Shown one piece after another: positions 1 to 12,600 of a stretch of DNA of 64,000 nucleotides. Origin of the DNA: Nansenia antarctica. Taxonomy: Eukaryota; Chordata; Actinopteri; Argentiniformes; Microstomatidae. The position numbers and the translations under genes are program-made. The stretch is from contig OZ022341.1 of assembly GCA_963989245.1 (NCBI GenBank), positions 51,873,213-51,937,212 of the forward strand, given 5' to 3'. The notes beneath the pieces were generated by a model that saw only the letters and a program-made list of their open reading frames with translations, was not told the DNA's origin and ran no database searches. Within the stretch, counting starts at the first letter, position 1. Every line of letters begins with the position of its first letter.

Positions 1-99
1 GCAATACTTACTCCTAACCCTCAATGTTTGTTGTCTCCATAATGTTTGACCATCATTCAATACTCTTGTGATGATACCTTTCCTTGCTCTTCTCACCAG

Positions 100-1448
100 G
101 GACACGAAATGGCTACAAGTCTCTCAAAAGCTGGCATTGAAACAACCGTCATAGCAGATGCTGCCATATTTGCTGTGATGTCACGTGTTAATAAGGTACG
201 TCAATATATTTGAAATTTCTGCTTGTTTTTGACATTTCTTATACCAAATCATGCAACAATAGTGATTTTCACTATTCATGAACAAGCTTCCCACTGCTGT
301 CAGGACTGCAGCATCAATACCTATCTTCCACTGTAGACTGAAGACCCATCTTTTCAGGCTACACCTTAACTGTCCCACCTAAGATCTCTTCAGCCCATCT
401 ACAGTTTCTCTACTGTAAATAAATTAGGAAATAATCATAATCTTTATTCTTCCTTCTTATAGCATTATGACTGCCAATGGCCCCTGGCCCTCGTAAAGAT
501 TAGTTTTTCTTGCTATGACTGATGATTCACTTACTAGACAAATGTATTTGTTGTAAGTCCCTTTGAATAAAGGCGTCTGCTAAATGCCAAAAATTTAAAT
601 GTAACATGATTTGGCCAGTGATGAATTCAAAGTCTTTTCAAACCAGTAATAGGTTGATTAGTCAATGGGTGACTAAAACCTGCTGATCTCTTACCAGGTC
701 ATCATCGGTACGCAAACGGTTCTGGCTAATGGAGGGCTCAGGGCAGTCAACGGAACGCATACCCTCGCCTTGGCGGCCAAGCACCACTCTACACCTCTCA
801 TCGTGTGCGCTCCCATGTTCAAGCTCTCACCACAGGTATTCATAATACTAAAAGAAAGCCTTTCCTGTTAGTAAAGTACATTCACTCAGTGTGGGGACGT
901 TAGATCAACTGATTACATTAATTCTGTGTCCTCAGTTTCCCAATGAAGAGGACACATTTCACAAGTTTGTGTCTCCCCATGAGGTCCTTCCATTTACAGA
1001 AGGTAACAGTGAACAGTTTATTGCTACTTTCAATTGTATGATAATGTTTAGGCTACATTTAGATTTCACATGGAAAACTCCTCAACCGATATGTAAGCAC
1101 CTGTAGTCATCGCTTTCCATCGACATCAAATGTTTTCATAATTCAACTTGTAAGGATGTGTCAGGTTCTTGGATGAGTGGTATTGAAATTTCATTAAATT
1201 ACTTGCTTTTCCTCACCCAAAGTGGCTCTAACGGACAATCAGTTTGTTGCCCTTGTGTGATTATCTTTGAATAATCAAATTTTCACTTAGGGGAGATTCT
1301 GTCGAAGGTGAACGTGCACTGCCCCGTCTTTGACTATGTCCCGCCGGAGCTCATCACACTGTTCATCTCTAACATCGGAGGAAACGCTCCCTCTTACATC
1401 TACCGGCTGATGAGCGAGCTCTACCACCCAGAGGACCATGAACTGTAA
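100..1448 (+). CDS. eif2b2: eIF2B subunit beta, last four exons (partial gene)
   Basis: Translation initiation factor eIF2B beta, a regulatory subunit of the decameric cytosolic guanine-nucleotide exchange factor that recharges eIF2 with GTP. Four in-frame exons with GT-AG borders are visible: 100-195, 698-835, 936-1002 and 1291-1448; the stop TAA is at 1446-1448. Seen peptides include AGIETTVIADAAIFAVMSRV, ANGGLRAVNGTHTLALAAKH, PNEEDTFHKFVSPHEVLPF and the C-terminus RLMSELYHPEDHEL. These match the Rossmann-like C-terminal half shared by eIF2B alpha, beta and delta. The 5' exons lie outside the window. An ATTAAA poly(A) signal candidate is at about 1461. The first intron holds a LINE tail. 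The gene converges on zc3h14. Confidence 0.95.
300..600 (+). repeat. LINE (L2-type) 3' tail in eif2b2 intron
   Basis: The stretch ends in a motif common at the 3' end of fish L2-type LINEs and the SINEs that borrow it (GTAAGTCCCTTTGAATAAAG then GCGTCTGCTAAATGCC, about 551-588). It lies wholly inside the intron between the exons at 100-195 and 698-835. The same tail in reverse orientation is seen near 36256-36345. Confidence 0.6.
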
Positions 1449-1662
1449 TGAGTGTAAATTATTAAAAGGTTTATGCAACAGTATGTGTTGGTTTTCTCTG
1501 TGAGGTTAACAAACGTGCTTTCATGCTACTATGTTATATTTGATTTGTCATCGTAATGCATTTACATGGTAGCAAAGTGGTCTCTTGAGGATAACCTGTA
1601 CATCATGCTGCCTCCTGCTACAGAAATAGGAGATTATATATCTACATTTTTGGAGAGAGTGT

Positions 1663-1761
1663 GTTATACTGAATATCAGCACGGCTGTGATTCGGTCGTA
1701 GGTATGAGGCTGCAGGCCGAGTACCGAAGACAATCACAGCCGTGCTGATATTCAGTATAAC
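1663..1761. repeat. Palindromic MITE, 30-bp perfect arms
   Basis: Perfect inverted arms at 1663-1692 and 1732-1761 (30 bp each, starting GTTATACTGAATATCAGC) flank a 39-bp loop. It lies 3' of eif2b2. The structure is typical of short fold-back DNA-transposon derivatives. It has no coding capacity. Confidence 0.75.
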
Positions 1762-1767
1762 AGCACG

Positions 1768-3265
1768 ACCTCGAGTGTGATATTGCTTTTGTACAACAGT
1801 TCTACAGCGCAATTTATTAGTTAACAGTAATAAGTGACAACAGATTATGATTTGTTTGTTTATTTAATCATTTATTTTGGCAACTGGACTGTTGCCTAGT
1901 AACCTGAACACAAACATCTGCAGGCTAGCTACTTTGATATTAATGGTTATTTCGGAGTGATACCTATAGTTAAAAGTCCCATTGCTGCTATACTGTATAT
2001 CAGCACTCATGGAATGCCTCTTGTCCAATCAAATTACTTTATCCAAATTACTTTGTCCAATCAAATTACGGAACTAACTGTTGGATAACAGGGCTTATAA
2101 TACTAAATACAGAGGAATCCTGGGGAATCACAATGAATCTCGCCTCAATTTAGTATGATTACACCACACAATAGCCTAATGGCATTTAAAGGAAGACTGA
2201 AATACAATCATATACATCAGTTCCCTTTAAATCTTGAATTAAACTAATTTTCTCATTTTCACAAGCCACTTTCACTTACAGTAGGCATTAACGTGTTCGA
2301 GTGCGGCTCACATGCCTGTAATAAAAAACTGCATAACCAGTAGGTAATGTGCGTACATCAAGTCAATACCTAACATAGAGCTAAGATCGTTTCCACGGTC
2401 AAATTGACCCACGTTGAAATTGTATAAATCACTACTTTGACGTGGTTTTCGACGTAAGACACGGGTAAAATCAAATTTGATCCAAAGTACTTTCTATAAA
2501 TGAGGCCCCAGCAGTCATTTAATCTAGGTGTAAACCTGGATTACCAGAGGTTCAGATTTAAACCAGGATTACATTTAAACTAGGTTTAAAGTTTGGTGTG
2601 ACAGGATTAGTAAATAAACCTTGATTTAATCCAGTTTAAAAGTTAAACCACGTTCTTGCAACCCAGCCTATGTGATTTATCTAGAGTTTATCAGGCCGTT
2701 CCTTAATGCAAATTATTGATTAAGCAATCTCACAACCACAGAATCTCCTAACTCGCAGGCCACTGACCGTCTTGTACACACACATACGAAAACACCATGG
2801 GAATTGTTACAAAGGCCAGACTCACACTCTGTAGAGGGTATAAATTACCTTTAAAATGAAATCAATGGTGCTGGGGCAATCTGCTTGATAGTATTAAGAA
2901 GTATCGAAATTCCAGATAATGGTATTAAGGAAGACAACATACATGCATATGAAGTACAACAGCGCTGTCTACTGGAGCTCTCGATTTAAGAATTCAGAAA
3001 AACATGTAATGACGCCAGGGTACCAGAAGGAGGCGGTTACACGTCTTCAATTTCGCACTCTTTTCAACGACATACAACCGTTTAATGAATCGGAAAATTA
3101 TATACGTTTACAAGAAAATAAGAAGACAAGGCACGGAAATGAGAATACGTATACCTGTATCCCCTAGCAGATATAGTTCACAAACGGGGAAAAAGACAAC
3201 GAGGCAGTATTTGCTACTCATGTAGCGAATAGTGCCCAAAACATGTGAATAAAAAAAATAATCGA
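1768..3265. other. Intergenic, repeats only
   Basis: AT-rich sequence with no supported gene. It includes a segment at about 2013-2050 (TCATGGAATGCCTCTTGTCC) that recurs in slightly diverged form near 62033, and an element end at about 2490-2506 (TATAAATGAGGCCCC) that recurs near 29878. Both point to degraded DNA-transposon copies. Open frames here are short and look accidental. Confidence 0.5.
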
Positions 3266-3564
3266 AAAAGATTAGGTCCCGCTATATTGCTCAGGCTGCA
3301 CTACAGCGTCTATTCACAGGCGCGATCCCACTACTGAGCGGCACGGGGGCTTTGGCCTGCTCCGTTTCCGGCCTGGGCCGGTGCACCCCTCCTTAGACGA
3401 CCTGGTGGTCCCGGGCTCCCCCAGGAGCACCATATCGATACCGAACTTAGTGCGGACACCCGATCGGCATAGTGCACTGCAGCTCAGAACTCCTGAGCTC
3501 AAACGATCCGCCAACCTCAGCCTCCCAGTAGCTTGGATTACAGGCGCACGCCACTGCACCCGGC
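3266..3564 (-). ncRNA. rn7sl: 7SL RNA (signal recognition particle RNA)
   Basis: Read on the minus strand the 299 nt follow vertebrate 7SL RNA end to end. The 5' end GCCGGGTGCAGTGGCGTGCG forms the Alu domain start; GAGGCTGAGG and GGATCGTTTGAGCTCAGGAG follow. The S domain has GCCGATCGGGTGTCCGCAC and AAGTTCGGTATCGATATGG (helix 8, the SRP54-binding region) and then AAGGAGGGGTGCACCGGCCC. The end is GCCTGAGCAATATAGCGGGA followed by a T5 run (3269-3265), a pol III terminator. The length equals the usual 299-300 nt. Upstream promoter elements sit at the right distances, so this looks like a working gene and not a dispersed pseudogene. It would be the RNA scaffold of the cytosolic signal recognition particle. 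Confidence 0.93.
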
Positions 3565-3587
3565 GAGAGAAGAGGAGATTTTTAGGG

Positions 3588-3595
3588 CTTTTAAG
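3588..3595 (-). promoter_or_regulatory. TATA-like element of 7SL gene
   Basis: CTTAAAAG on the minus strand at -25 to -32 relative to the inferred 7SL start at 3564. Vertebrate 7SL genes carry a TATA-like box at about this distance. Confidence 0.5.
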
Positions 3596-3606
3596 TTTCA
3601 AAATCG

Positions 3607-3614
3607 TGACGTCA
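3607..3614 (-). promoter_or_regulatory. ATF/CRE site (TGACGTCA) of 7SL gene
   Basis: A perfect palindromic cAMP-response element lies at -43 to -50 from the 7SL start. The human 7SL gene has an ATF-binding site at the same position, which is needed for external pol III promoter activity. The match in both sequence and spacing supports a functional gene. Confidence 0.8.
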
Positions 3615-4304
3615 TCATGTGCCCTCCAATGAAGAAAGGCGGAATTGCTATTGTTACATTGCTGGTGGCTCTTGCTTTGCCTGTGTAATTTAAGTAAACA
3701 AACAAACTCTCCATACAGTATTTGGCTGATGGCCGAGTAGAAAAAATGAAGAAGAATAGTGTGCCAGTTAATCACATTTATGAAAAATAAACTAATGTTA
3801 GAGATGCATTGTAGCCTATACAGAAATATTGCCTTTCGTTTCTGAGAACTACTTTAATTGACATGGGTTGAAATTCACCAAGACCCAAATAGGTTAACCA
3901 AATATAGTGGGATGGTCAGACCAGCCTTATTAATTATATTAATGCTCATAATATATGTAACAGTTATAGAAATCCAGCATTCATTCAGTCTGATCATGAT
4001 ATTCTCGAATACATAGACCTACCTGTCAACCCTCCGTTTTTTCCAGTAAATCTCCCGTATTTTTTACTTATTATAATATATTTTAGTTCGTTTTTGAGTA
4101 TGTTAGACGTTGGTAAAATCGCGATATCCATGCCGGAGTTGCCACTCTTTCCCCATTGACATCACATCCCAGTCTAACTGTAACACGTAAAGTGAGTATT
4201 ACATTATACCACAGCTTTGTTGAATACTGTATTGTGTTGAGAGGGGTTGATTATTTTTCAATCAACGTAAAAGTAATGCCAATATTAGCCTCTTCACTGT
4301 TCCA

Positions 4305-4357
<53 letters not shown>
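4305..4357. repeat. (AAT)n microsatellite
   Basis: About 17 uninterrupted AAT units. Confidence 0.95.
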
Positions 4358-4360
<3 letters not shown>

Positions 4361-4600
4361 CTAGTATTTACACATTTTACAAATTATGTACAAAAGTGGT
4401 TCATTGTGGAGTGTCCGTTTTTGTCCTCTATGCAAAGCAACCCTTCTGCCTGTGTCAGTCTCTGTAGCAGTTCCTCTCTGGTGTCAAACACAGTGTCTCT
4501 TGTCTCACACATGACCGCTGTCTTCACCATGTCAGCTGTCTTCTTGTCAGGCCCAGGCAACCTACAATAGACACATTTGCACCTGGCCTTCTGACCATTA

Positions 4601-4621
4601 GGGGGGGGGGGGGGGGGGGGG
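4601..4621. repeat. Homopolymer G tract
   Basis: Twenty-one consecutive G residues; length may be affected by assembly. Confidence 0.95.
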
Positions 4622-7600
4622 AGCCAGAAGTGCAGTGCCCAGAGGTGGAGGACACAGGAGTGGAGCACCGAAGGCTGGAGGGCCGAGGAGTGGAGCCCCC
4701 CTGTCTGCCAGTTCCTTGCCTCTCCCTGAAGGCCAATTGCATCAGGGATACCTGTCCCTTGGCTTTGGCCAATTGTTTTTGCAGGATGAAGGCATTCACA
4801 ACAGTATAGAATATGAAAATAAATCACTGAAGAATGGATGGCAGGTATTTTATTTATTTAACCTTTATGTAACCAGACAGGCCAATAATAACTTATTCTT
4901 ATTGACATTGGCGGCCTGGCAAAAGACCAAAAGCCTCTTGGGGGGGGGATATAGAAATACACATAATTACACATACACGCTATCAGTGAACGCAGTTTCA
5001 AGGAAATGCAATTTTGATGCCCTAGAACCCGCTAATAAACTGTAGTGTCACTTTGTGATCAGATTACCAAAAACAAAAAAAAACAGTTGCCAGTTTCGAC
5101 TATATCAGGGGTGCTCATTGTTCAATCTTTTTTGAACCAAGATCTTTTCAAGTAGCCAGCCTGCTGAAATCTACAAGTCCAGTTTCAACATCGCAAACGC
5201 ACACATGCACAACACAGACACACACCGTTTCCATCCTCCATAGTAAACTCACAACATACTTTCTTTTCACACTTTGTCACACAGGCACTTGACATCACAT
5301 CACACATCACCAGCCTCGCGAATCATATAAATTGCTCATACCAGGCTTGCTGGAACCCCCTAGCGACTCTCCCTTTCTGGGTGTGAAGATCGGTGAGTGG
5401 TGGCTTCGGGCGGCATTTAGCCAGTAGTTCTGTTTTTCCAGTCCAGTCTACGAAATCCCTTTAGGTCGCTGACAGTAATGTCCATATTCACAAAATCAAG
5501 CAAGTTATCCTTATTGATTATTATTATTTAGATCGTTTGAGCTAGCTGGCATAAGCTATTCTGCCGGGCGAGAGGTGAAATGTTAAGTGAACTTGAAAGT
5601 GATAAGAGCCAATCAGTAGTGTTAGGGATTTGTATTAAAATAACTAGAAGTGATAAATCAAGTACTGTGTGTTCATTTAAATAATATGTGACTGAGGTCA
5701 GTTGAAGTCTCACAGAACCATAAAAGAGAGGTTCTGCTTTTGAGCGACATGGGGGGAAGGGGCTCCTGACTGTGAGAAAGTGTTGTGGTTCAAACCGCCT
5801 GTAGATTGCTTATTTTTTACCTATGTAGCCTACTAACAACCATTTTGTACCTGCTGTTATGATATTCTATTTTCCTATACTCATTTTATACTATCATAAC
5901 TAATGATTAATGATAAGTCTATTCTTCTATACTGTATTTTAACTTGTTAATCGAATCCCAAGTCATGGGAGTCTGTGGGCCTGGCAACAGTGATGTTTAC
6001 ACAAGCGATCCTGATAAGGACATAGGACCTACAGACCTGGTCAGGAGGGAATGTGTTTGAAGATCAAATAACTGGCCAATTAGTGCTTTAGAACGTACGT
6101 AGAATACACCCAAAATAACTATCAAAATATCTGTGCATCCTAAAAACATAACTGTGTGCATATGCCTACTGGTTCCTTAAAAAACATTAGAATGTGTGTG
6201 TATCTACCGTCGCGCAAGACTAGGCTGCTCAGGATACCGTTGCCGACAGAGTGTGCGAACACTCTCACCATGACAAACGACCGGGGGGTCACAAGAAGAT
6301 AACACACAGCACACACGCACGGATACCGAAAGAAGTCGAAAGCCATATACCGATACAAAACAGACGCTTACCATAAAACCTAGGGACAGCCCATCCCTAA
6401 ATGTTAAGGAAAATGTATAAAGACTAGGCACCAAGGGGAAACGGGGCTCTTGTCCGGTGAAGCTTCTGCAGTTAACCAGCTGATACTGGCCTGTGGAGAT
6501 GAAGCTAGATAAGACCCCTTTCCATGGAATGAAATGCTATTGTTTGCTGATGCTATATGCTTGCTGATGCTATTGTTTGCTGATGTGCTCGAATAAATAT
6601 TCTCTTAAAGAACAGTTCAGTAGTGGTGCCGAATATATGATTGGATCATTTTATCTTAGAAGTTATATCAAGGACGTATCGTTGAGATTAAACGAACTCG
6701 CTTGTAAGTAAAGATTCAATTAACTCAATTCTGGAGAAGTTGATCCCCTTACAGTAGCTCTTATAGGAATTAAAGAACTACTGATTGGCTGTAAGCATGC
6801 TTACCCTGGCCACATTAAACAGCGGGCTGAGGCATCGGAAAAAAATAAAAAGACATTTTCACGCATTCGAATGTACGCGAGGGAAAGCAGAGAGAGAAGT
6901 GCTTATAATGTAACGCAATGCAAGCAGAGTAGGAAGTGCTACTCCTGCAAGTGGCGCTAAAAATGCAACGTCAAAATGAATGACTCCTGCTGCACTGGGA
7001 CCTAAAATACGACTCTTTTAATGAAAACAAACAAACGGTTACATGCACTTTTATTTTAATATTTTCACAGTCCTTTTTTATTTTTTCGTTGGGTAAGCAC
7101 TGCTTACTCTACTTATATGGACGGCACGTCCTTGATCCACACCCGCACAACAAAAGCACACTAACAGAATAAACAATTAGCATACATACAGTATGCAAAT
7201 TTGTACAGACAGGAAGTCAACAGGCATTCATGGCACAGACAGTAAGCAGCCAACAGGGAAGGTTTGGAAAAACATTAGAGGGTTGAGAAACAGAAGTAAG
7301 ACGTAAACAGAAGTAAGGTGAAGCTATGTAATGTGGCTGGGTTAAATATAAGACATACATTAAGATGTATCCCCAAGATTATTTCAGTCATGGGCATGAT
7401 CGAACAAACTCATACAAGTAGTCAGATTCCTTGTGTAATTTCATGAAACATTTTTGGGGAGTTGGAAAAATATACATTTTAAGTTTCTCAATATCTCGCA
7501 TCCTGGTTTACCTAGAATCAAGATTGCAGTGGTCAAATCTAGTCTAAATTTTTTTTGGAGCCAGGAATCCAATGGTGCTAATTACAAATGATATAGATGC

Positions 7601-8180
7601 TCAATGATACATGTATGGGTGGCTATCTTGCATTTTGAATACGCATAGCTGAATTTATATTGCGGTAAACATGATCCCGGACATAATCATATTGAAATGA
7701 TATTCTTGTAATCAGGATATTTATATCTAAAAATATATTTTATTCTCTTTATTCATTTTGTGTACAAACAGAAAAATAAACTGCCGTCATCGAACATAGA
7801 CAGTTTGTACATTATTTATCCAATCCAACTCAATCCAACTACCCATATCCCCTTAACGGTTAACCCCATAACACTGTTTCTCCATCTTACCTAGTACCTA
7901 CACATCACCCACCCACCCAGTCTACACATCTCCATTGTCCTTACTATCATCGTCACTAGCAAGTGTGATATCCTGAGAGTCTTAATCATTTTGGCAGTCA
8001 GCGCTACACTGACACAGCTCAGTGCAGGGTAGCTCCACTGAATCGCACAAACATCTGTATGAAGAACAGTCTGCTTTACATTGACATCTGACCATCTCAA
8101 TGATGGCCTCTAGTGCTGGGAGGAACTCAGTTGTGATTGGTTTCAGCTGGCCATCCTTATAGTAGCCATTCTATAGTGGG

Positions 8181-9072
8181 TCAAGGAACTACTGCTGGGC
8201 AATGTCTGCCTGACCCTCGGGTCGTTGTCTTACCCACTGTCTTCAACTTCAATTTCTGGACTGACCTAACATTAGCCTCTAGAATGTCTTGATATTTGGT
8301 GGAATCCATTCCTCCTTCCACCCACACAATATTGCCTGTGCCCCCAGCTGCTACACAACCCCAAAGCATAATGGATCCACCTCCATGCTTAACAGATATC
8401 AAAGTGTTCTTCTCTACAAATGCTTCACCCTTTTTTCTCCAAACATACCCTTTTTGATTGTGACCAAAAAGTTCAATTTTGGTTTCGTCATTGTTCCAAT
8501 AGGCTTCAGGTTTCTCAAGGTTTTATTTTGCATACTTCAGACGCTTAACTTTGTGTTGAGGTCGTAGGAAAGGCTTCTTTCGAGCAAATTCTTTCTAGCC
8601 ATGTAGGTCTTTGTTGTTTAAGGTGTATTGTTGTCCTGTGAACAACTAGACCGGTGTCTGCTACTCTTTTTTGCAACTCTTTTGCAGTGATGTGTGGGTT
8701 CTTCTGAGCATTTCTCACCAGATCTCAGGCCATTCTATCAGAAATCTATCTTGGTCTTCCAGATCTTGCCTTGACTTCAATTGGTCCATTTATATTCCCT
8801 TTTCTGATGACGTTTCTGACTGTGGAAATTGGTAGGTTGAAACATTGCAAAACTTTTTTGCAGCCTTCTCCTTGATGGTGGAAGTGAACTACTACTAAGA
8901 TAGACTCAATTCAAGTTATTGACTGTCAAACAGTTCTCTTGTTATCAATTATTTTGGGAATAATAGTGTAGATCAATGGAAAAAATCCTAATGTAATGCA
9001 TTTGATTCTAGGCTATGGGGCAACAAACTGGGAAACTGGGAAAAGGGGTGTAGATTTTCTATAGGCACTGTA
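8181..9072 (-). mobile_element. Truncated Tc1-like transposon
   Basis: Minus-strand reading gives a Tc1/mariner transposase fragment: GMFGEKR, then ISVKHGGGSIMLWGCVAAGG and MDSTKYQDILEANVR, which correspond to the middle of the DDE domain of Tc1 transposases. The outer end at about 9040-9070 reads CAGTGCCTATAGAAAATC on the minus strand followed by TA, matching a fish Tc1 terminal repeat next to a TA target. The other terminal repeat is absent and the frame is broken, so this is a dead 0.9-kb relic. Confidence 0.8.
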
Positions 9073-9641
9073 TATGAACATTGACATCCTGGCATATCTA
9101 TGGTAGTGCACCCAAGCTCCTGTGATGGCAGTAGTAGTTCTCAATACAGATTCATGGTAGCCTAGAGCTGAACCTGCCACAGGTAAACCTCTCCATTAAT
9201 GTGTTTGGTTTAGGAAGGTTAGATAAATCATAAATACATGCGTCACCTCCGGACAATAGCACATCAATAAAGTAGTCAAAGCCTGGTTGCTTTCTGAGGA
9301 ATTTGACTTTGTTTTCAAATAAAGTATTCTTACTCTTCCATGGAGCAGCACTCTTCCAATCAGAGATGAAGCGAAATCTCATCCCAGTGTCATGAAACAA
9401 CATACAACAGTAATTTGACATGTGGAGTATTTTAATACACTCACAGCATTATCAAAAATGTACAGTAACAACTTACAAAACCCAAGTTCTGTCTTTAAAA
9501 AGTCAGTTCACAAACAAATGAAATAAAATCTAATTAAGGATTAACCAGCCCATTGATAAACCATAGACAATAAAACATAACCGAACATAATATCTTCCAT
9601 AGTTTCATATCATCTTGATGAGCTCAGTCAGTGTCGTAGTC

Positions 9642-12600
9642 TTAGCTAGAAAAAAAAACAAAAAACAACATCAATAGGTGTTTCTTTGAAGAAGAAAATA
9701 ATTGCACACAACCAGAGTTTATGTAATCAACGTCATTAACATGTAGTCATTTCTAATATGCTCCACGTGGGAATATAAAATGTATACCTCAGTAAAAGAT
9801 TACCTGCTCTGAGTTTTTGTCCACTTGAGAGCGTGTCTGGGAGGCACAGACACGGCAGGGTGGTAGAAGGAGCACCCGGCACGTTTACACTGGCCAGCAA
9901 ACCTGCAAGGCTGCAGAGACAGGACCAACACCACTGTTACTACAAATTTAACATTCACAATTACAACAAGATCAGCATTTTAAATAAATTAAAATTGTGA
10001 CCAAAGACACATTTCATAATAAACATTTGGGAAAAGTCTGGTTGGGAATACCTGTAGTCTGACTACAGGTATTTAAAAACCAGTCATTCTTTAAGGTCCC
10101 CCACTATCCTTAGAAGGTACAGAATTGTAAGATTTTGTCAATGATCAAATCGGTAGTAGGAAAAGAACAGCAATTCTGAGAGGAATGCTCCTTATGGAAT
10201 GCTAATCCTAGTTAAAAAGTGTCTCACTTTGGGATGGTTAAACGGGCAGTCCATCTTCTTACAGTTTGGGAAGAAGCGACAGACACTCCCGGGTTGTGGT
10301 GATGGTACTGTGGAAAAGACAAAAATAAACATAACTTAAGTGGACTGGTTTTAGAAACAGATGATGTAATAAGCCACATCCAACTTTGGCACAGATTAGT
10401 AATACCATCCTTGCTCCCTCCCCACTTCCAAACTTCCCGTAGGTGTATCTGTCTGGCAGAACTGTTGGTCACATGCTACAGTACCCCTCCTGCCATTTAG
10501 ATAAATCGAATGGATGTTTAAGGGTAAGAAAAACATTATTGTAAAAGAAGGAAACTGGGCAGTGATTGTAAAACGAGTGGGGGTGGTAAAAAGTGGCATG
10601 GTTGTACCTGCTCTAGGCGGGGGTGCAGCAGGACCTCTCCTGCTGACGTGAGTGAAAGGGCAGTCTGGTTTGGTGCACCTGCCGTCGTATTTACAGTTGG
10701 GATGGATGAAATGGCATTTATCCCCAAACTTGCAGTTGGGGAAGGTCCTACCAGCAGATAAGGAGAAAGTCATAATAAATCTGTAATTCACGATTGCAAA
10801 ACATATTTGTTTCTCCTTTCCCTAATTTCTGCTAGTATATAAAATCAAATAAAACTAAGTTGGATAGATTTTGAGGCACAAAACATATTTGACTACAACA
10901 AAAATCATTTGGGTTTCCAATCCAATTTCTTAGAACAAGATAGTGCATGACGCTTTAATCTTGCTGTCAAAGGATTACGTACTTGCACTGTATGGCGGGG
11001 TGCTGGTACGCACACTCGTCTCCACTCTTACAGATGGGCCAGAACTTGCAGCGTTCCTGAACCTTCTGTCGCTTCACAGGGATGGCCTCTTCCTCGGTTT
11101 CGATCTCCATCCATTCATCTGGTATAAAGAGATGAGATGAAGAACAGAGGGAGGGTGAGGGTGGAAAAAGGGAGGGTGTTGAACGTGAATGAGGGTGGGA
11201 GGGTGTTGAACGTGAATGTACTGGGTTGTGTTAAATATACTAAGTAAGTAAAGCTTTATTTATATAGCACCTTTCTTACAAGAAAGCTCAAAGTACTTTA
11301 CAACAGGGATAAAAACATAAAGTGAATACATATAGAAGCATAAAATGAATATAAAAGCAAGGGAAGTAGATAAAACAGTAAAAAGAAGGTAAAGATAGAA
11401 TACAATAAAAGAAAAGAAACAAATGTAAGAAATAAATAGATAAAACATTTAATAACACTGTATTAATCCCCCCACACAAGTGAGGTTCTATCCACTAAAC
11501 CGAAATGTAGGTTCCACTGCCTTAATAAAATGCTTAAGGACTTTGTACCACTGAGTCCCTTGCTGTGACAATATTTAAGACTTCTTGAGCCGGTTTCACA
11601 GACAAGGCTTAAGCCTAATCCTAGACTAAAAAACATCTTCAATGGAGATTTTACATTGAAAGTGTGATTTAGTCCAGGACTAGGCTTAAGCCTTGTCTCT
11701 GAAACCGGCCCCTTGTCTTGAAAATATTTAAGACTTGACTTTTCTTGAATATAGAACAGAGGGAGAGCATTAAACCTTTGAAGCAAGGATCCATCAACAA
11801 CATATCCTGCCTAAATTTCCTCCACACCACCATACATCCCAAACACACATTGCATTGTATGCATTGTCACACACTACATTCCTTTTGGGTTGAAAGTGCC
11901 CTTACCGTCAGAGAAGAGGTGCCTGCCACGCATTATCTGTTGGATGGCAAGAGTGGCGGTATTGACTGGTTTAAGACTGTCTTCTGTCTCCATGTCACAG
12001 TCCCCAAGGTTGCCCAGAGGACTTGGTACCCCATCCAATGTCACAGTGAATTTAGGGCTGGCAGGACCCACTGTGTCCACCCTCTCCTTACTAAGGAGAG
12101 ACAATTTGAGATGAAGTGTGCTGGCCGGAGTACTGCCCCACCAATATAATGTTAGGGTTAACACTGGCCTATACAACCTGACTGCTATCCTGAGGAAGAC
12201 AAATTACAAATGAAACTCCTCGATTCAGCCAACAACTGCAGCAGAAACCAAAAAGGCAAGTGCTAGTAAGCAAACAATAACAACAAAAGAAATCAATGAC
12301 TTTCATTTCATTTCCAATGACTTTACATTGCTTCTTATAGTTGAGTAATTGCTTATCTAGGTTTCAGGAAATCTTCGACTGCAGAACAATGTTGTTGAAA
12401 TGAAGCATTGTTTGGTGAGTGTGTACCTGGGCTGGACCATGCGGGGTGCAGGCTGGACCTCCTCGTGGACCTCCTTGACCAGACCCCCCAATCGGCTCCT
12501 GACAGGCTCCCCTAACGTGGGTCTGCTCATGATGAAGGAGCGCGTGTCGAAGGGCTTCAGACCGCTCCCCTCAGGCACTTCAAGAGCTGGGGGTGATGAC

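Larger units (their letters stand above)
3615..8180. other. Intergenic; repeats, no gene seen
   Basis: No supported coding gene. Contents: a fragment at about 4021-4070 resembling the end of an hAT-like element (GTCAACCCTCC, AATCTCCCGTATTTT) that has a reverse-orientation relative near 62210-62335; an (AAT)n run at 4305-4357; a G21 tract at 4601-4621. At about 6000-6760 a stretch with an AATAAA followed by a stable junction-like region resembles a solo LTR, but I found no terminal repeat or target duplication to prove it. Confidence 0.45.

Noticed and set aside
3314..3775. 153-codon open frame on the minus strand
   Set aside because: It runs through the 7SL RNA gene and its promoter.
6000..6760. 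Possible solo retroviral LTR
   Set aside because: AATAAA and an LTR-like look, but no TG...CA borders, no target duplication and no second copy in the window.
9152..9421. 89-codon minus-strand frame downstream of zc3h14
   Set aside because: No recognised relatives, no splice or start context; probably within or beyond the zc3h14 3' UTR.
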